DNA from: Algoriphagus sp.
GTDB taxonomy: Bacteria; Bacteroidota; Bacteroidia; Cytophagales; Cyclobacteriaceae
Reading direction: 5' to 3'
Assembly (NCBI RefSeq): GCF_030694375.1
Contig: NZ_JAUXYL010000022.1
Location: forward strand, 117,431-181,430
DNA: 64,000 nt
Shown here: positions 23,988 through 32,839 of the stretch, piece by piece
Numbering within the stretch: position 1 is the first letter of the stretch
Layout: each line of letters opens with the position of its first letter
Position numbers and translations under genes: made by a program
The notes under the pieces: generated by a model
The model's input: only the letters and a program-made list of their open reading frames with translations
Told to the model about the DNA's origin: nothing
Databases searched by the model: none

Positions 23988-25033
23988 CAGTTGCTAAAAA
24001 GAAACTGGGATTTCTGGACCAATACCTGACGCTTTGGATTTTTTTGGCCATGGCTATTGGAGTTGGGTTGGGATATTTTTTCCCACAGTCCAGCAATGTA
24101 ATCGATTCGATGAGTTCGGGAACGACCAATATTCCCATCGCGATTGGCTTGATTCTGATGATGTATCCGCCTTTGGCAAAAGTGGATTATAGACTGCTTC
24201 CGAAGGTCTTCAAAAATGTCAAAATTTTGAGCATTTCTCTGATCCTAAACTGGATTGTCGGGCCGATTCTAATGTTCGTTCTGGCGATTACGTTCCTGAG
24301 TGATTATCCGGAATATATGGTTGGGTTGATCCTGATTGGCTTGGCCAGATGCATTGCGATGGTTTTGGTATGGAATGATCTGGCTGAGGGAAGTTCGGAA
24401 TACGGTGCTGGACTGGTAGCACTCAACAGCATCTTCCAGGTTTTTGGCTATAGCTTTTATGCTTGGCTGTTCATTACGGTTCTGCCTCCTTATTTCGGAT
24501 TTGAAGGGGCTATTGTGAATATTTCGATTGGGGTTATTGCCGAAAGTGTGGCGATTTACCTTGGAATTCCATTTCTCGCGGGATTGCTGAGTCGACTGAT
24601 TTTACCAAAGTTGAAAAGTGAAGAGTGGTATACAACCGTCTTTTTGCCTAAAATCGGCCCAATTACGCTGATTGCTTTGCTATTCACGATACTGGTTATG
24701 TTTTCCCTAAAAGGAGAGTTGATCGTGACCATTCCCATGGATGTAGTCAGGATAGCTATCCCACTAGTGATTTATTTTCTGATCATGTTTGTCCTGGGAT
24801 TCTTTTTTAGCAAAGCCATGGGAGCCCCTTATGATCAAAATGCGGCGGTTTCCTTCACTGCTGCCGGAAACAACTTCGAGTTGGCAATAGCTGTGGCGAT
24901 AGCAGTCTTTGGATTGAGTTCGGGACAGGCTTTTGCGGGAGTGATCGGTCCTTTGGTAGAAGTACCGGCTTTGATCCTCTTGGTCAGAGTGGCATACAGC
25001 TGGAAAAAAAAGTACTATCCCAAGGGCGCATAG
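23984..25033 (+). CDS. arsB: ACR3-family arsenite efflux transporter
   Basis: This 349-residue protein has ten hydrophobic helices and belongs to the ACR3 (BASS superfamily) arsenite exporters. The conserved [18 protein letters not shown] segment (residues about 120-137) has the cysteine essential in characterised ACR3 proteins, and [24 protein letters not shown] near residue 285 is the second hallmark. It exports As(III) using the proton or membrane potential. It is the last gene of the arsR operon, overlapping the reductase by four bases, and no arsA ATPase is present. Confidence 0.93.
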   Translation: MTVAKKKLGFLDQYLTLWIFLAMAIGVGLGYFFPQSSNVIDSMSSGTTNIPIAIGLILMMYPPLAKVDYRLLPKVFKNVKILSISLILNWIVGPILMFVLAITFLSDYPEYMVGLILIGLARCIAMVLVWNDLAEGSSEYGAGLVALNSIFQVFGYSFYAWLFITVLPPYFGFEGAIVNISIGVIAESVAIYLGIPFLAGLLSRLILPKLKSEEWYTTVFLPKIGPITLIALLFTILVMFSLKGELIVTIPMDVVRIAIPLVIYFLIMFVLGFFFSKAMGAPYDQNAAVSFTAAGNNFELAIAVAIAVFGLSSGQAFAGVIGPLVEVPALILLVRVAYSWKKKYYPKGA

Positions 25034-25216
25034 GAATTTGTTTTAAGATCAGATCAAGCTCTTTTGCTGAGAATAGGACTTGGTCTGATTTGTCATTTTA
25101 GGCTGTAATGCCATCCAAGGCTTTTTAGATCCGTGAAGGAAGTCTGATTTTTTTTAAAAAAAAATTCAGGTAAAATCCTGCTCAAAACGCTTCAAATTGA
25201 AATTGTAAAACCTAAG

Positions 25217-25230
25217 TCGTAGAAATACGA
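25217..25230. promoter_or_regulatory. Possible BlaI operator
   Basis: TCGTAGAAATACGA is a 5-bp perfect dyad with a 4-base spacer, 43 bp upstream of blaI, followed by a related half-site ACGTA at 25236-25240. BlaI/MecI operators are dyads with TACA/TGTA-like or CGTA-like half-sites. This is a position- and symmetry-based suggestion. Confidence 0.35.
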
Positions 25231-25273
25231 AAAAAACGTAGGAAAATATATTCCTCTTTTTTACCTTTCAATT

Positions 25274-25645
25274 ATGGAAGAACTTAACCAAAACGAAGAA
25301 CAGATCATGTCAATCTTCTGGAATCAGGGAGAATTGTTGATCAGAGATGTGTTGGATCAATTGTCAGATCCAAAGCCACCCTACACCACCTTAGCGTCTA
25401 CGATTAAAAACATCGAACGAAAAGGTTATCTCACCCATCGGATGTACGGTACGGTAAATATTTACAAGCCAGCTGTCAATCAGGAAGATTACAGCAAAAA
25501 GAGCTTTAACAGATTGGTGACGCACTTTTTTGGTGGGTCAGTTGGTAATTTCCTGTCATTCATGGTCAAGGAAAAAAGCATTTCCGAAAAGGAAGTGAAA
25601 GAACTGAAGAAAATGATTGACAACATGGATAACACCAAGAAGTAA
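25274..25645 (+). CDS. BlaI/MecI/CopY-family repressor
   Basis: This 123-residue winged-helix repressor has the family layout: LNQNEEQIMSIFWNQGELLIRDVLDQL, PKPPYTTLASTIKNIERKGYLTHRMYGTVNIYKP (wing and recognition region), then a dimerisation helix near SNFLSFMVKEKSISEKEVKELKKMID. In the classic system its membrane partner BlaR1 causes its cleavage when a signal binds outside. The partner gene follows, sharing one base (TAATG-type junction at 25645). No beta-lactamase is encoded nearby, so this pair probably controls the TonB-domain genes downstream or genes elsewhere. Confidence 0.92.
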   Translation: MEELNQNEEQIMSIFWNQGELLIRDVLDQLSDPKPPYTTLASTIKNIERKGYLTHRMYGTVNIYKPAVNQEDYSKKSFNRLVTHFFGGSVGNFLSFMVKEKSISEKEVKELKKMIDNMDNTKK

Positions 25646-27036
25646 TGAACGCGCTATTGATTTATCTGGTAGAAGTTTCCATTTGTCTGGGAATTTCCTT
25701 GGTAATCTATAGGGTGTTGCTGAGTGGATTGACCTTTTTCTCCTGGAATAGGTCAATCCTTCTTGGCCTTCTGATCCTGTCAGGGTTTATCCCTTTGCTT
25801 AGACTTGAGTTTTTTGATCTGGGGCCAGAAATTACAGAAATGACTTTGCCGGTCTTTCAGGTGGGAGATCAGGTCGCTGTAGTCGGGAGCCGCTGGTTTT
25901 CCTGGAGTCAACTATTGATTGGTGTTTATTTGGTAGGAGTAGTTTTTACGGCTGCCAGATTGATTTTTGGCTTTATGGTGTCCCAAAGACAAATCGGAAA
26001 TGCCAAAAAAATCTACTACAACAAGCATTACATCGCAATCCATCCTGAGTTTGTACCCGCCTCATTTTTCGATTACATTCTGATGCCGGATTTTGATCCG
26101 GAGAACACTGAGCAAAAACAGATCATCCTCCATGAATCCATGCATGTCAGACTACGTCACAGCTGGGATTTGTTGTTGGTGAACTTCGCCAAAGTGTTCT
26201 TTTGGTTCAACCCGCTGATTTACCTTTTCGAGAATTCGCTTCGTGAGGTGCATGAATATCAGGCAGATCAGGGTGTTACATTTTCTTATGGTCCTAAGGA
26301 GTATGCCACACTTTTGCTGAAGCTGATCACAGCCAAGCCGGGCTGGCAGTTTATGAATAATTTCAATCAGTTTCAGACCAAGAAGCGGATCATAATGTTG
26401 GGAAAATCTCAATCTGCGCATTGGCAAAAACTTCGCTTTCTGACGCTTATACCTGTTATAGGCTTGCTGGTGTTGGTATTTTCCTGCGAAAGGCAAGACT
26501 TGGAACCTCAACTCTCTACTTTGATTGATTTCGATCAAGTGATAGAAGTTCCGGATGATGTTCAAAATCTGGAGGAATTGTCATTTGAAAATCCAGTTTA
26601 TAAACCTTTAGTTGCTGATCAAATATTTGACGTAGTGGAGCAGCAGCCCAATCCTCCGGGGGGTATGAGCGGATGGAATCAGTATTTGGCTAAAAATCTT
26701 CAATATCCCTTTCAGGCTAGAAGAATGGGGATTGAGGGGACAGTAATCGTCGTATTTGTGATCAAAACTGATGGGTCTATCCATGATGTGGAAATTCTTC
26801 GGGGTATTGGAGGAGGGGCAGACGAAGAGGCAATGCGTGTTGTCCAAAATGCTCCTAGATGGGAGCCTGGAAGGCAAAGAGGGAAGCTAGTAAATACCCG
26901 AATGAGATTACCGATTCGGTTTAAATTGGCCTCCTCGACTAATTCGGCAAGTGAGACAGCAAAATTAACAGAGAAGAACATTCCGACTCAAGTAGTCCAA
27001 TTGCAGGAAATTCAAGTGACTGCTTATCTTAATTAA
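25645..27036 (+). CDS. BlaR1-type M56 metalloprotease with C-terminal TonB domain
   Basis: This 463-residue inner-membrane protein starts with three hydrophobic helices (residues about 4-25, 36-55, 88-110), followed by a zinc-protease segment HESMH (163-167) with the third-ligand region EVHEYQAD (about 201-208). A last helix near 268-284 ends in VFSC, which looks like an embedded lipobox. Instead of a penicillin-binding sensor domain, the extracytoplasmic part is a TonB C-terminal domain (about 325-425, with PPGGMSGWNQYLAKNLQYPFQARRMGIEG and ILRGIGGGADEEA) and a Thr/Ser-rich tail. M56 proteases are the sensor half of BlaI systems. This fusion is known in Bacteroidota annotation, but what it senses is not known. 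Confidence 0.88.
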   Translation: MNALLIYLVEVSICLGISLVIYRVLLSGLTFFSWNRSILLGLLILSGFIPLLRLEFFDLGPEITEMTLPVFQVGDQVAVVGSRWFSWSQLLIGVYLVGVVFTAARLIFGFMVSQRQIGNAKKIYYNKHYIAIHPEFVPASFFDYILMPDFDPENTEQKQIILHESMHVRLRHSWDLLLVNFAKVFFWFNPLIYLFENSLREVHEYQADQGVTFSYGPKEYATLLLKLITAKPGWQFMNNFNQFQTKKRIIMLGKSQSAHWQKLRFLTLIPVIGLLVLVFSCERQDLEPQLSTLIDFDQVIEVPDDVQNLEELSFENPVYKPLVADQIFDVVEQQPNPPGGMSGWNQYLAKNLQYPFQARRMGIEGTVIVVFVIKTDGSIHDVEILRGIGGGADEEAMRVVQNAPRWEPGRQRGKLVNTRMRLPIRFKLASSTNSASETAKLTEKNIPTQVVQLQEIQVTAYLN

Positions 27037-27235
27037 TTTCTTCCCTGGAAACAGCTGATGGAATCTGAATTCATTGGAAAACTCCCAACCGATTTTTGAA
27101 AATGTGCAAGAAAGACCTAAAACAAATAGTGAATATCATAAAATAAATAGGCGTTCTCTGATTAAACCAATTGTTTGCTTGAAAAAACTTTTCAGCAATC
27201 ACTGAAAACTAACTTTAAACTAAACCAAAATTCCA

Positions 27236-28003
27236 ATGAAAGCTTTACTGTTAATTAGATTATCATATTTCTGTTTGTTGCTTTTTGGCTCTATGGCGAT
27301 TTTTTCGGATTCTTTTGCCCAAAAAATCAGTGAAGGAATCAAAATTAAGGGAAGCGTAGTAGATCAGGATGACAAAATCGTAAGAGGCGCTTCAATTTTA
27401 ATTAAAGGTACTACTTCGGGTACTGTCACCAACATGGATGGAAATTTTTGGCTAACGGTTCCTTCATCCGACGCTGTACTTGTGGTGACTTTCATCGATT
27501 TGGAAACCAAAGAGATTTTGGTTTCTGATAAGACTGAATTTAAAATCACTTTAAAACCCGAAGTAAAATTCCAACTTTCAGAGGCGGGCTTTATGGTTCA
27601 TGACAAGGTAGACCAATTCCCAACACCCTCCGAAGGAATTGAAGAATGGAATCGCTACCTATCAAAAAATATCAAATATCCACAAACTGCCAGAGAAGCT
27701 AATACCCAAGGTACTGTTATTGTCGGTTTTAAGGTAAAAGAGGATGGGACAGTAGCAAATGTAGAAATCATAAGAGGAATTGGCGGGGGCTGTGATCAGG
27801 AGGCTGTCAGAATCATAGCTGAAGGACCAGATTGGGAGCCAGCAATAAAAGGTGGTCAAGCCGTTACCACTCAATTAAGTCTACCGATTCGGTTTGTTTT
27901 AGCTGGAGATCCAGGTGTCGCTTCACTAAGTCAACAAAACGAAAAAGCAATTGCGGATAGGTTTGGGAAACATGTAACTGTAGTTGGCTACAAAGCTAAA
28001 TAA
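27236..28003 (+). CDS. Exported protein with CarboxypepD_reg-like and TonB C-terminal domains
   Basis: This 255-residue protein has a signal peptide (ending near DSFAQ), a CarboxypepD_reg-like domain (residues about 38-110: KGSVVDQDDKIVRGASILIKG) and a TonB C-terminal domain (about 125-225: EGIEEWNRYLSKNIKYPQTAREANTQG, then IRGIGGGCDQEA). It lacks the N-terminal membrane anchor and proline-rich spanner of true TonB, so it cannot act as a normal energy transducer. The TonB-type domain is clearly related to the one in the BlaR1-type protein and in the next two genes, indicating local duplication. The gene is 200 bp after the blaR1-like gene. Confidence 0.85.
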   Translation: MKALLLIRLSYFCLLLFGSMAIFSDSFAQKISEGIKIKGSVVDQDDKIVRGASILIKGTTSGTVTNMDGNFWLTVPSSDAVLVVTFIDLETKEILVSDKTEFKITLKPEVKFQLSEAGFMVHDKVDQFPTPSEGIEEWNRYLSKNIKYPQTAREANTQGTVIVGFKVKEDGTVANVEIIRGIGGGCDQEAVRIIAEGPDWEPAIKGGQAVTTQLSLPIRFVLAGDPGVASLSQQNEKAIADRFGKHVTVVGYKAK

Positions 28004-28113
28004 CCTCCAAGCTCAGGAAAAAATCAAAAATCAATTTCTAAAATACTTCTTACCTCGGAAAATTCCGAGGGTGGAACACTACATTCAAATTTTAACCAAT
28101 AAATAACACAATT

Positions 28114-28617
28114 ATGAAAATCAATGAATTGAAAATCAACAGAATGGCATGGATTCCGGCAATATGCCTGATTATCCTGTCGGTATCTTGCGACATTGCT
28201 ACAGAGCCGGAAATCGAAGGACCCACCCAAGTTGAAGCCAAACAAAGTATCGGACCATCCAATATTCTGGCAAGGGTGAATAACGTCGCAAAAGACGGAA
28301 ACGAAATCTTTGACGTAACGGAAGTTCAGCCCAATCCTCCCGGAGGCATGGCCGGTTGGAATGATTATCTAAAAGCGAACGTCACTTATCCTGCCGAGGC
28401 TAAAAGCATGGGCATTGAAGGAACGGTGATCGTTGTGTTTGTCGTCAATTCCGATGGATCTGTTTCCAATCCCGAAATCCTCAGAGGAATTGGAGGTGGT
28501 GCAGATGAAGAAGCACTTCGTGTCGTCCAAAACTCTCCAAACTGGGAGCCTGCAATGCAAAAAGATCGGATAGTCAATTGCCGAATGCGACTGCCTATCC
28601 GATTTAAACTGAGCTAA
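28114..28617 (+). CDS. Lipoprotein with TonB C-terminal domain
   Basis: This 167-residue protein has a lipoprotein signal (ICLIILSVSC, Cys about residue 27) and after a short linker a TonB C-terminal domain (about residues 70-167) almost the same as that of the BlaR1-type protein: QPNPPGGMAGWNDYL, MGIEGTVIVVFVVN, ILRGIGGGADEEALRVVQN and MRLPIRFKL. The close match in wording, including at DNA level, suggests that one copy gave rise to the other. It is attached to a membrane by lipid rather than by a helix, again unlike TonB. Function unknown. Confidence 0.85.
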   Translation: MKINELKINRMAWIPAICLIILSVSCDIATEPEIEGPTQVEAKQSIGPSNILARVNNVAKDGNEIFDVTEVQPNPPGGMAGWNDYLKANVTYPAEAKSMGIEGTVIVVFVVNSDGSVSNPEILRGIGGGADEEALRVVQNSPNWEPAMQKDRIVNCRMRLPIRFKLS

Positions 28618-28676
28618 ATCACTTGCTGTTTATTTGAATTCTAAACCAAATTACTCATCCAATACATCAAATCGTT

Positions 28677-29084
28677 ATGAAGATCAAAATTCTGTTTTCG
28701 CTTATTACCTTGCTGTTTTTTGGATTTGTTTCCAAGCTTGAAGCGCAAGTGACGATGTCCAAAATTGACGGGGTTTATCAGGTAGTTCCGGATATGCCAG
28801 TTCCCCCCGGCGGAAGTATGGAGTCTTTTATCAAATACTTCCAGGAAAATATGAAGTATCCTGCCTTGGCTAAAGAGAAAGGCATTGAAGGCATGGTAGC
28901 AGTTTCGTTTATTGTACGGGAGGACGGAAGTGTGGATGAAGTTGCCATTCTCAGAGGAATCGGGGGAGGATGTGATGAAGAAGCCCACCGAATGGTCAGG
29001 GAAAGTGGGAAATGGACTCCGGGAAAATTGGATGGTAAACCTGTTGCTGTCCAGATGAGATTGCCTATTCAATTCAAACTTTAG
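28677..29084 (+). CDS. Small exported TonB C-terminal-domain protein
   Basis: This 135-residue protein has a signal peptide (ILFSLITLLFFGFVSKLEAQ) directly followed by one TonB C-terminal domain (residues about 38-135: VPPGGSMESFIKYFQENMKYPALAKEKGIEG, VREDGSVDEVAILRGIGGGCDEEAHRMV, MRLPIQFKL). It is the fourth copy of this domain in 3.5 kb and the smallest. The motif GGGCDEEA pairs it with the CarboxypepD-containing copy, while the other two copies have GGGADEEA. A strong terminator follows directly, ending the cluster. Confidence 0.85.
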   Translation: MKIKILFSLITLLFFGFVSKLEAQVTMSKIDGVYQVVPDMPVPPGGSMESFIKYFQENMKYPALAKEKGIEGMVAVSFIVREDGSVDEVAILRGIGGGCDEEAHRMVRESGKWTPGKLDGKPVAVQMRLPIQFKL

Positions 29085-29106
29085 GCAAGCCTTTAAGATC
29101 AAGGGA

Positions 29107-29139
29107 CCCTCAAAGCGATTCGTTTTGAGGTTTTTTTTA
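29107..29139 (+). terminator. Terminator of the TonB-domain gene cluster
   Basis: A 7-bp stem (CCTCAAA at 29108-29114 with TTTGAGG at 29124-29130) is followed by eight T residues, 25 bp after the last TonB-domain gene. Confidence 0.75.
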
Positions 29140-29241
29140 TTCTCTTTATGATTCTATCTGTTAGTTGAATCCAATTAAAGTGCAAGATTGAGTGTACAAA
29201 TAAAATTTAAGGTGAGGAATTCTATTGTTTTAAAGAAAAAA

Positions 29242-29275
29242 AGCCGCTGAACTTCCGCTCAACGGCTATTTTTTC
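29242..29275. terminator. Bidirectional terminator, mainly for the M14 peptidase
   Basis: Arms AGCCGCTGA (29242-29250) and TCAACGGCT (29259-29267) form a stem with one G-U pair, flanked by an A-run on the left and T-run on the right. It lies 29 bp beyond the stop of the minus-strand peptidase gene. Confidence 0.75.
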
Positions 29276-29303
29276 AAATTTCAAATCTCAAACTTCAAAT
29301 TCA

Positions 29304-31847
29304 TCAATCCATATTGTCCCCATGGAAAATGGCATTCAAAAACAGTTTATTCGTCCCAAACCAAGTTCCCCGGAAATTTGGACTGTCAAAGAAATGAACC
29401 ACTCTGCCTTGACCCACTGAAGAGATAATGACCCCTGCACTTAACTTCAGCTTTTCCAGATTGGTTTTGGAGATGTATCCGCCCAAATGCGGGTTGGCAG
29501 TATATTTTACCGGAGTCAGGTACTTGTCAGCAGATGGCTTGATAAAGATATCCGTATTGCGATACACTGGCAGGTTTTTGCGATGATAGCCATAGGCAAT
29601 CGGGTGAGTCAAATCCAGTTCGGCCAAATAAATACTTCCACCGACTTCTTTGGCACCTTCGAAATCATTTCGGGTATTGAATGGAAGCGAATCCGGGTCC
29701 TTGGGTTCATCCTTCAATTCCACAGCTACTTCTTTCGTGATGCCTTTTTGGTTTAGCCAAAGTGAGGCGTTTTTCAAGGAAATGACCGTCCCTCCCCGGT
29801 TAATCCAGTCTTTCAGGTGATTGACCTGAGACTCGGAAAGTGAATTGTAATTGCCGGAAGGCAGGATCAGGGTATTGTATTCGTGGAGATTTACCCGTCC
29901 AAATTGCTCCATATTTACCTTGGTAATCGGCATACCCAAGTGCTGATCCATCAGATTCCAGATTTCACCTGCTTCCAGTGAATTGATTCCTGTACCCACA
30001 GGCATCAGGACTTTTGGTGCCTGAATGGCAGAAACAGAATTCGAGCCCAAATCGATTCCAGTCACGTTCAAACCCGTCTGAACGGCATAGATTTTTTGTC
30101 CGTTTTTAGCAGCCAGTTCTTTCAATTTTGTAGCTAGCTCTTCTGCTTTCAGTTTTTGGAAACCCATAGGAATCATCAGGGTACCTGAAGAGAAACTTAC
30201 TACTCCGTCTTGAGTTTGGGAGGAAAAAGGGCGATGCACCGACTCTACATGAATTCCCGCTTTCTGCATTTCAAAAAGCATTTTTGGGGCATAGAAGTCA
30301 GACCAGTCGATCAGGTAAGCGTAAGCTTTTCCCTCAGGAAAAGTGAAATTCGGGCTTGAAACTGCTTTGATCTCTGAACCTGATTTTGCACCTGTGGCTG
30401 CCGAAAAAGGCATCCCATAAGCTGCTGCCATGGTCCAAGCCGAAGCATCATAAAATACCGAGTCGGCAAACTTTTTTTCATATTCAAACATGGTACGAAC
30501 CATTCTGTACTGGGGCTGATTAGTCGGGACAACCCAAGATTTACCTTTTTTGAAGGTTTGATTGGAAACAGTCACATCTGCTGAGTTTTCATAGACTTTG
30601 ATCTTGTGATCCAGCAAAAACTTTACGAAAAGTCGATTTCTACTTTCGTCAAATTCATCTCCAAAGACATAGCTTTTAGCAGCATCTTTTCCTCCTTCGG
30701 CGACTGCAGTTTCAAAGAATTCACGCAAATAGTCGTGCATATACACCCGATTATCCAAGGCCGCTTCCATGGTTGCCAAGGAGTTAACCACGTGATTTCT
30801 GATGGTAAAGGCAAAGGTAATGTCACCCCGTTGACTGTTTTGGACATGACCTCTCGAACTTGCCGTCTCAAATACCAATCCCAATCCTCCATGAATGTCG
30901 GGATAGGTCGATCCGTAGCCCGGATAGCTGTTGTCGAAGACCTCTTTGGTCCAGTATAAGGCTCCGATCTGATCCATGTATTTGGCAAAATACTTGGCAA
31001 AGCGCGGATTGAGGTCCTCGTAATTTTTTCTGGGTACTGCAGGGTTTTCAGAACCAAAAGGCTTGGTTGGCTCAAAGAAAAAAGTGCTGTTGGTGCCCAT
31101 TTCATGGAAGTCTGTGGTGACATTGGGATACCACTGATGATACCAATCTACTTTTACCCTTGATTCAGGATGCGCAAGTGGCAACCAATCCCGGTTGAGG
31201 TCAAACCAGTAGTGGTTGGTTCTGCCGCCCGGCCAAGCTTCATTGTGTTCTCTGTCCAAAGGACTTGCCACAGGAGGGAAGCCTTTGTTGGAATTGGCCC
31301 AAAGACTGTGGCGGTCTCGACCGTCAGGATTTAAAGTGGGATCGATGTGCAGGACCATATTTTCCCGAAGATTTTTGGCCAGATCAGATTGGGAAGCCAA
31401 AAACCAATAGGCTGTCAGCATTGCAGCCTCTGCCGAAGAAGGTTCATTTCCATGGACGCCATAGCCTAAATGAACGATGGAGGGCATGGCGTTGACATCG
31501 GGTTTTGGCTGGCTTGGATCTGCCAATTGGATTTGCCTGAGACGGATTTGCTCCAGATTTCCCATGTTGGCTGCGGAGGCAATCGTCAGGATGACTTTTG
31601 GGCGATGCTCATGAGTATAGCCTATAGTCTGAAGTTGGGCGAGAGGACTGAGTTGATCCAGCTTTTCGAAATACTTCACTATCAGGTCATAGCGTGTATG
31701 CCAGTCACCCACAGGGTAGCCCAGAAACTGAGAAGGTGAGGGGATGGCAGGATCAAATTTTTCCCCGGGAAAATAATATTCCTCCTGAGCGAAGGCGAGT
31801 TGACCGAGAAAAAGAGTGAAAATCAGTGATAGAACGGTTTTTTGCAT
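29304..31847 (-). CDS. Secreted M14-family zinc carboxypeptidase
   Basis: This 847-residue protein has a signal peptide (ending near LAFAQ) and an N-terminal M14 carboxypeptidase domain. Zinc ligands are in YGVHGNEPSSAEA (HxxE at 132-135) and TTDFHEMGTNSTFF (third His), and the catalytic Glu is in GLGLVFETASSRG. The second half (about 400-847) has mixed beta and alpha segments with ILPSGNYNSLSESQVNHLKDWINRGG near residue 660, resembling a glutamine-amidotransferase-like domain often fused to Bacteroidota M14 enzymes. It probably trims peptides outside the cytoplasm. Its gene is monocistronic with its own promoter-like sequence and terminator. Confidence 0.9.
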   Translation of the reverse strand: MQKTVLSLIFTLFLGQLAFAQEEYYFPGEKFDPAIPSPSQFLGYPVGDWHTRYDLIVKYFEKLDQLSPLAQLQTIGYTHEHRPKVILTIASAANMGNLEQIRLRQIQLADPSQPKPDVNAMPSIVHLGYGVHGNEPSSAEAAMLTAYWFLASQSDLAKNLRENMVLHIDPTLNPDGRDRHSLWANSNKGFPPVASPLDREHNEAWPGGRTNHYWFDLNRDWLPLAHPESRVKVDWYHQWYPNVTTDFHEMGTNSTFFFEPTKPFGSENPAVPRKNYEDLNPRFAKYFAKYMDQIGALYWTKEVFDNSYPGYGSTYPDIHGGLGLVFETASSRGHVQNSQRGDITFAFTIRNHVVNSLATMEAALDNRVYMHDYLREFFETAVAEGGKDAAKSYVFGDEFDESRNRLFVKFLLDHKIKVYENSADVTVSNQTFKKGKSWVVPTNQPQYRMVRTMFEYEKKFADSVFYDASAWTMAAAYGMPFSAATGAKSGSEIKAVSSPNFTFPEGKAYAYLIDWSDFYAPKMLFEMQKAGIHVESVHRPFSSQTQDGVVSFSSGTLMIPMGFQKLKAEELATKLKELAAKNGQKIYAVQTGLNVTGIDLGSNSVSAIQAPKVLMPVGTGINSLEAGEIWNLMDQHLGMPITKVNMEQFGRVNLHEYNTLILPSGNYNSLSESQVNHLKDWINRGGTVISLKNASLWLNQKGITKEVAVELKDEPKDPDSLPFNTRNDFEGAKEVGGSIYLAELDLTHPIAYGYHRKNLPVYRNTDIFIKPSADKYLTPVKYTANPHLGGYISKTNLEKLKLSAGVIISSVGQGRVVHFFDSPNFRGTWFGTNKLFLNAIFHGDNMD

Positions 31848-31862
31848 GGTGGCTTATTTTCT

Positions 31863-31897
31863 GAAAAGTAAAAAAGGAATTGGGCTTTTCCAGCAAA
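31863..31897 (-). promoter_or_regulatory. Possible promoter of the M14 peptidase gene
   Basis: On minus, TTTG (31897 to 31894) is followed after 23 bases by TACTTTTC (31870 to 31863), seven of eight positions of TAnnTTTG. It would start transcription almost at the start codon, so the leader would be very short. Confidence 0.35.
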
Positions 31898-31979
31898 AAT
31901 CCATCAACGGCTTTCCGATTCACGGCTTTTTTCCTGTAATTTATCGGGATAACATTCATTACCTAAAATAATCTATTGT

Positions 31980-32747
31980 ATGACTAAGCAACTACATGCT
32001 TTCGCTTTACTCGCTATGGGGCTTTCTGTAAGTTCTTTATCCCTGGCACAGGAGCAAACCCCGCCAAAATTACCACCTCAGGCCACAGAATTTTACACGC
32101 CTGTTCCTCCGAAAATCACTCCCGGTGCCAACAACACCGCACCACCATCTGATGCGATTGTCCTGTTTGACGGTTCAAATCTGAATGGTTTTGTAAGTGC
32201 AAAAGACGGTTCAAGTCCTGCACAGTGGACGGTCGAAAAAGGAGAACTGGTCGTAGCCAAAGGAAAAGGAGACATTCAGTCTAAGCTTGCTTTCGGTGAT
32301 GCCCAATATCACATTGAATGGTCCGCACCTACTGAGATTGTAGGTGAAGGTCAGGGCCGTGGAAATTCCGGTTTTTTCCTGATGGGAATGTATGAAGTTC
32401 AGATATTGGACTCCTACGAAAGTAAAACCTACACCAACGGACAGGCTGGAAGTATCTACAAGCAACATCCTCCTTTGGTGAATCCGCTGCGGGCACCAGG
32501 CGAGTGGAACTACTATGACATCATCTTCAAAGCTCCTCGCTTTGACAAAAATGGAATGGTGACTTCCCCTGCTACTGTCACAGTGTTGATCAACGGAGTA
32601 TTGGTTCAAAACAATGTGATCCTCCGAGGCCCAACCGAGTATATCGGAATTCCAAATTATAAAGCTCATGCAGATGCATTGCCCATCAAATTGCAGGATC
32701 ACGGCAATCCGGTACGATTCAGAAATATATGGGTAAGACCACTTTGA
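31980..32747 (+). CDS. DUF1080 (3-keto-disaccharide hydrolase-type) secreted protein
   Basis: This 255-residue protein has a signal peptide (ending near LSLAQ) and a DUF1080 concanavalin-like domain (about residues 55-255). Visible motifs are AIVLFDGSNLNGFVS, WTVEKGELVVAKGKGDIQSK, QYHIEWSAP, GRGNSGFFLMGMYEVQILDSYESKTYTNGQAGSIY and the final NPVRFRNIWVRPL. Several DUF1080 proteins split 3-keto-glycosides made by Gfo/Idh/MocA oxidoreductases, and one such oxidoreductase is encoded directly downstream. The exact sugar is unknown. Confidence 0.9.
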   Translation: MTKQLHAFALLAMGLSVSSLSLAQEQTPPKLPPQATEFYTPVPPKITPGANNTAPPSDAIVLFDGSNLNGFVSAKDGSSPAQWTVEKGELVVAKGKGDIQSKLAFGDAQYHIEWSAPTEIVGEGQGRGNSGFFLMGMYEVQILDSYESKTYTNGQAGSIYKQHPPLVNPLRAPGEWNYYDIIFKAPRFDKNGMVTSPATVTVLINGVLVQNNVILRGPTEYIGIPNYKAHADALPIKLQDHGNPVRFRNIWVRPL

Positions 32748-32755
32748 TTTTGTGC

Positions 32756-32802
32756 AGTCCATAATTGATAGACCATGGTCCATGGACTACCAGACTATGG
32801 AC
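32756..32802. repeat. GTCCATGG-type repeat between DUF1080 and oxidoreductase genes
   Basis: A stretch of AGTCCAT, GACCATGGTC, CATGGACT and GACTATGGAC words repeats in both orientations. Similar wording occurs at 43875-44003 and 53407-53442. It contains the palindrome GACCATGGTC. Confidence 0.5.
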
Positions 32803-32839
32803 TAATAAATAACTCTCAACCCAATAACTAAATAACCAA

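Noticed and set aside
27236..29084. Calling the three small proteins classical TonB energy transducers
   Set aside because: They have signal peptides or lipoboxes but no cytoplasmic-membrane anchor with a Pro-rich periplasmic spanner, so they cannot couple to ExbB/ExbD in the normal way.
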